From the NCBI GenBank assembly GCA_039978075.1, contig JBDWCA010000004.1, positions 274,778-338,777 of the forward strand: 64,000 nucleotides of DNA, in the 5' to 3' direction. The notes beneath the pieces are model-generated. The model searched no databases and was not told the origin of the DNA. It worked only from the letters and a program-made list of their open reading frames with translations. Positions within the stretch are counted from its first letter, which is position 1. Every line of letters begins with the position of its first letter. Shown here in pieces: positions 62,331-64,000 of the stretch. The DNA is from Anderseniella sp039978075. GTDB taxonomy: Bacteria; Pseudomonadota; Alphaproteobacteria; Rhizobiales; Aestuariivirgaceae. The translations under genes and the position numbers were made by a program.

Positions 62331-62411
62331 CTTTATGCTCCGCCAGATTGTTTGCAAAAATACTCATGTTTTCAACAAGCCCATGTTCCAGCAATCAAGT
62401 TCGACGCCGGT

Positions 62412-62585
62412 TCAAAGTGTCGGCCCGATCGTCTCGTCAATGAGGAAGCTCAGGTTCGCCTCTCCCACAAACAGGCCCGTAGTGTGAAGTACTGATGCAC
62501 TGGTGGCCAGCCTTTCCAGGAGGAATATCGGCATCTCCTGCCGCGCACCTTTGTTGATCAGGTTTGATCTGGCGGGGAAAGTCAT
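62412..62585 (-). CDS. Possible 57-residue small protein upstream of arginine kinase
   Basis: A short minus-strand frame opens at ATG 62585 and ends in TGA 62412, giving 57 residues with good coding character (INKGARQEMPIFLLERLATS…FVGEANLSFLIDE). It lies 81 bases upstream of the arginine kinase start on the same strand. No clear Shine-Dalgarno element precedes the ATG, and no family was recognised. It may be a real small gene, a leader peptide gene or the remains of a longer one. Confidence 0.3.
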   Translation of the reverse strand: MTFPARSNLINKGARQEMPIFLLERLATSASVLHTTGLFVGEANLSFLIDETIGPTL

Positions 62586-63505
62586 GTGGCAACGCCGTTT
62601 GCCGGTCTTATGGTGATGTTATCCGTGGTAGATGTGGCGCATGCACGCGTACGTTGTGCCGTGTGCGAATTATCACATACCAGGTTTTCTCCAACGCCTA
62701 GTCTATATGCTTGAACCGATGGTGGAATTTATAATTTCGACCATCCAATCGTACGTTGCCCATTGGCACGTAACGGACATTGGACCGGTAGTGTGCATTG
62801 TCCGCATCGTCCTTGAAAGTGGACATTGTCAAGTCGCCAGGTTGCCCGGCCGACTGGTGAGAGCACTTTCCAAGAGACCATGGTTTTAGCACCATTGGTC
62901 TGTTTTTAAGGAACACTCCGGCTGTAACACCAGCTTGCTCAATGCTTACGTTAGGAGATGGCACGATTGTTGCTCGATATGGGATACATTTTATGAAGTG
63001 TCGAAATGTGTATCGACACGAAACACATTCAGGAGGTTTTTGAACATCGAGAGATATGCAACTTCAGCTTTTGCGGCGGATGGGTTGTTGTTTTTCGATT
63101 TACTGGAATGAGGTGGGACAGTTCAGGTTGCTTCAAATTGGAGGCACCTGCGAGTGTGTGAGTAAGCGTAAGGATGCCGCTATGTGGAAAAATAAATGTG
63201 GGACACCAGAAAACCGCCAGGATCCTGGCAAGTTGGAGAAAGTATACATCTGCGAAGTTCGACCATTTGTCTGGTCAGTTCGCGATGAGAGCAACGCTCA
63301 TGGCGGGCTGTTTCGCACGAAACTAGATGCCTACCGATTTGTGCGCCTGGAGTTTCCAGTCGACGCCGAGATCATTCTATCCAGCAACACACCGATCGCT
63401 TCCAGGTCCGACCACTGCTCCAAACGGTCCGGTCAGTCACGCGCACCTGTCGCGAACCGGCAATGCCACCTTATCCAACGCGATATGTCACCAAGGAGAC
63501 CTGCG
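62586..63505. other. Gap of about 0.9 kb before ectB
   Basis: No convincing gene is present. The stretch holds an inverted repeat at 62998-63019, an AGGAGG sequence at 63031-63036 with a 24-codon TTG frame behind it, and from 63056 onward a frame that stays open into ectB. The last lacks family resemblance and is taken as chance. No ectA-like acetyltransferase or ectR-like MarR gene is found here. Confidence 0.5.
62998..63019. promoter_or_regulatory. Inverted repeat about 490 bases upstream of ectB
   Basis: GTGTCGA-AATGTGTA-TCGACAC has perfect 7-bp arms and an eight-base spacer. It sits in an otherwise gene-free stretch and is followed 11 bases later by AGGAGG. It could be an operator or the stem of a leader structure; nothing ties it directly to ectB. 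Confidence 0.35.
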
Positions 63506-64000
63506 ATGAAGACCACCCGCACAACAGCCCCTGCCCCAAAAGCAGATATCTTTGCGCAGAGGGAATCATCGGTTCAGTCCTACGCCCGGGCTTTCCCTGT
63601 GTTGTGCGACCAGGCCAAGGGCGCGGTTGTCTGGGACACGGATGGCCGCAGGTATCTTGATTTTCTGGCCGGTGCCGGCTCTCTCAACTATGGCCATAAC
63701 AATCCGGTGCTGAAACAGGCGCTGCTGGACTACATCGCCGGCGACGGCATTACCCACTCCCTGGACCTGCACACCTGCGCCAAGGAGAAGTTCCTGCAAT
63801 CGCTCAATGACGCAATCCTGGAACCGCTCGGACTTGACTACAAGGTCCAGTTCACCGGGCCAACCGGCACGAATGCCGTGGAAGCCGCGATCAAGATTGC
63901 CCGCAAGGTTACCGGCAGGTCTACGGTGATTTCATTCACCAACGGGTTTCACGGTGTCAGCATGGGCTCGCTTGCGCTGACCGGTAACAGCCACTTCCGC
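63506..64000 (+). CDS. ectB: Diaminobutyrate--2-oxoglutarate transaminase EctB, N-terminal part
   Basis: The first 165 residues of a PLP-dependent class III aminotransferase are present and the gene runs off the right edge. It matches EctB: ESSVQSYARAFPVLCDQAKGA, RRYLDFLAGAGSLNYGHNNP, VQFTGPTGTNAVEAAIKIARKVTGRS and SFTNGFHGVSMGSLALTGN. EctB makes L-2,4-diaminobutyrate from aspartate semialdehyde, the first step to ectoine. The ATG at 63506 has AAGGAG eight bases upstream. The frame is open further upstream to 63044 without a stop, but that part is unlike the family. The usual upstream ectA is missing. Confidence 0.93.
   Translation, partial: MKTTRTTAPAPKADIFAQRESSVQSYARAFPVLCDQAKGAVVWDTDGRRYLDFLAGAGSLNYGHNNPVLKQALLDYIAGDGITHSLDLHTCAKEKFLQSLNDAILEPLGLDYKVQFTGPTGTNAVEAAIKIARKVTGRSTVISFTNGFHGVSMGSLALTGNSHFR

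Noticed and set aside
62698..62964. 88-codon minus-strand frame in the gap before ectB
   Set aside because: Low-quality composition, no ribosome site and no recognisable family; overlaps another 85-codon plus-strand frame of equally poor quality.
63040..63111. 24-codon TTG frame after AGGAGG
   Set aside because: The spacing from AGGAGG to TTG is only three bases and the peptide has no known counterpart; kept only as part of a low-interest observation.
63056..63505. In-frame upstream extension of ectB (150 codons, ATG at 63056 or 63182)
   Set aside because: No resemblance to EctB N-termini or to EctA, composition rich in Cys and Arg, and the ATG at 63506 has a proper AAGGAG site; treated as a chance open frame.

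Overview
The window is a moderately GC-rich bacterial chromosome segment, most likely from a marine or brackish alphaproteobacterium of the Hyphomicrobiales (Rhizobiales) type. Evidence for this is the fused ispDF gene next to dusB-ntrB-ntrC-ntrY-ntrX-trkA-hfq-hflX, the rlpA-dac-tmk-holB-metG-tatD-MBL cluster, sdhE next to mfd, and a malyl-CoA lyase of the ethylmalonyl-CoA pathway type. The marine or osmotic signs are an ectB start at the right edge, a DMSP-lyase-family cupin and a phosphagen (arginine) kinase. No prophage, insertion sequence or CRISPR array was seen.

Layout. 1-2.2 kb: end of an iron-type ABC uptake system (binding protein and fused permease, no ATPase in view). 2.3-5.5 kb: glmU-glmS for UDP-GlcNAc synthesis. 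5.6-14.3 kb: a TPR/SPOR protein, small membrane proteins, recG, sdhE and mfd. 14.3-18.3 kb: a coupled three-gene unit of family 5 solute-binding protein, acyl-CoA ligase and DsbA/FrnE-like oxidoreductase. 18.4-29.7 kb: scattered metabolic and stress genes (hspQ, malyl-CoA lyase, an AMACR-like CoA-transferase-fold enzyme, UbiH-like monooxygenase, PaaG-like isomerase, DUF1326/DUF2182 pair, GST, 1-Cys peroxiredoxin, BON-LysM protein, YccF, nitronate monooxygenase, pncC).

29.7-42.1 kb is the nitrogen-regulation block: ispDF, divergent dusB-ntrBC, ntrYX, then trkA, hfq and hflX. NtrX lacks the GAFTGA loop that NtrC has, and the ntrC-ntrY gap carries three dyads. 42.1-48.5 kb is accessory: mazG, a ChrR-like cupin, a GST/TetR divergent pair with two matching operator-like dyads, GNAT, an AT-richer DinB gene, an MFS exporter and an AraC regulator.

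48.5-56.2 kb is a long leftward operon of envelope, replication and translation genes. Its last gene is a DMSP-lyase-like cupin whose start codon overlaps the stop of the gene before it. 56.4-59.2 kb has a PrpD-family gene, a Sel1-repeat protein and a DUF2147 protein. From tRNA-Ser(TGA) at 59.4 kb to the right edge the content looks accessory: a degraded reading frame, a sulfotransferase, a small membrane protein, a full-length arginine kinase, a 1.1-kb gap with a possible 57-residue gene, and the start of ectB without ectA directly upstream.

The most notable items are the intact arginine kinase, the DMSP-lyase-like cupin coupled to a housekeeping operon, the TetR operator pair, the cysteine-rich DUF1326/DUF2182 pair and the relict HSGGT/GCH/YHCH frame behind the tRNA.
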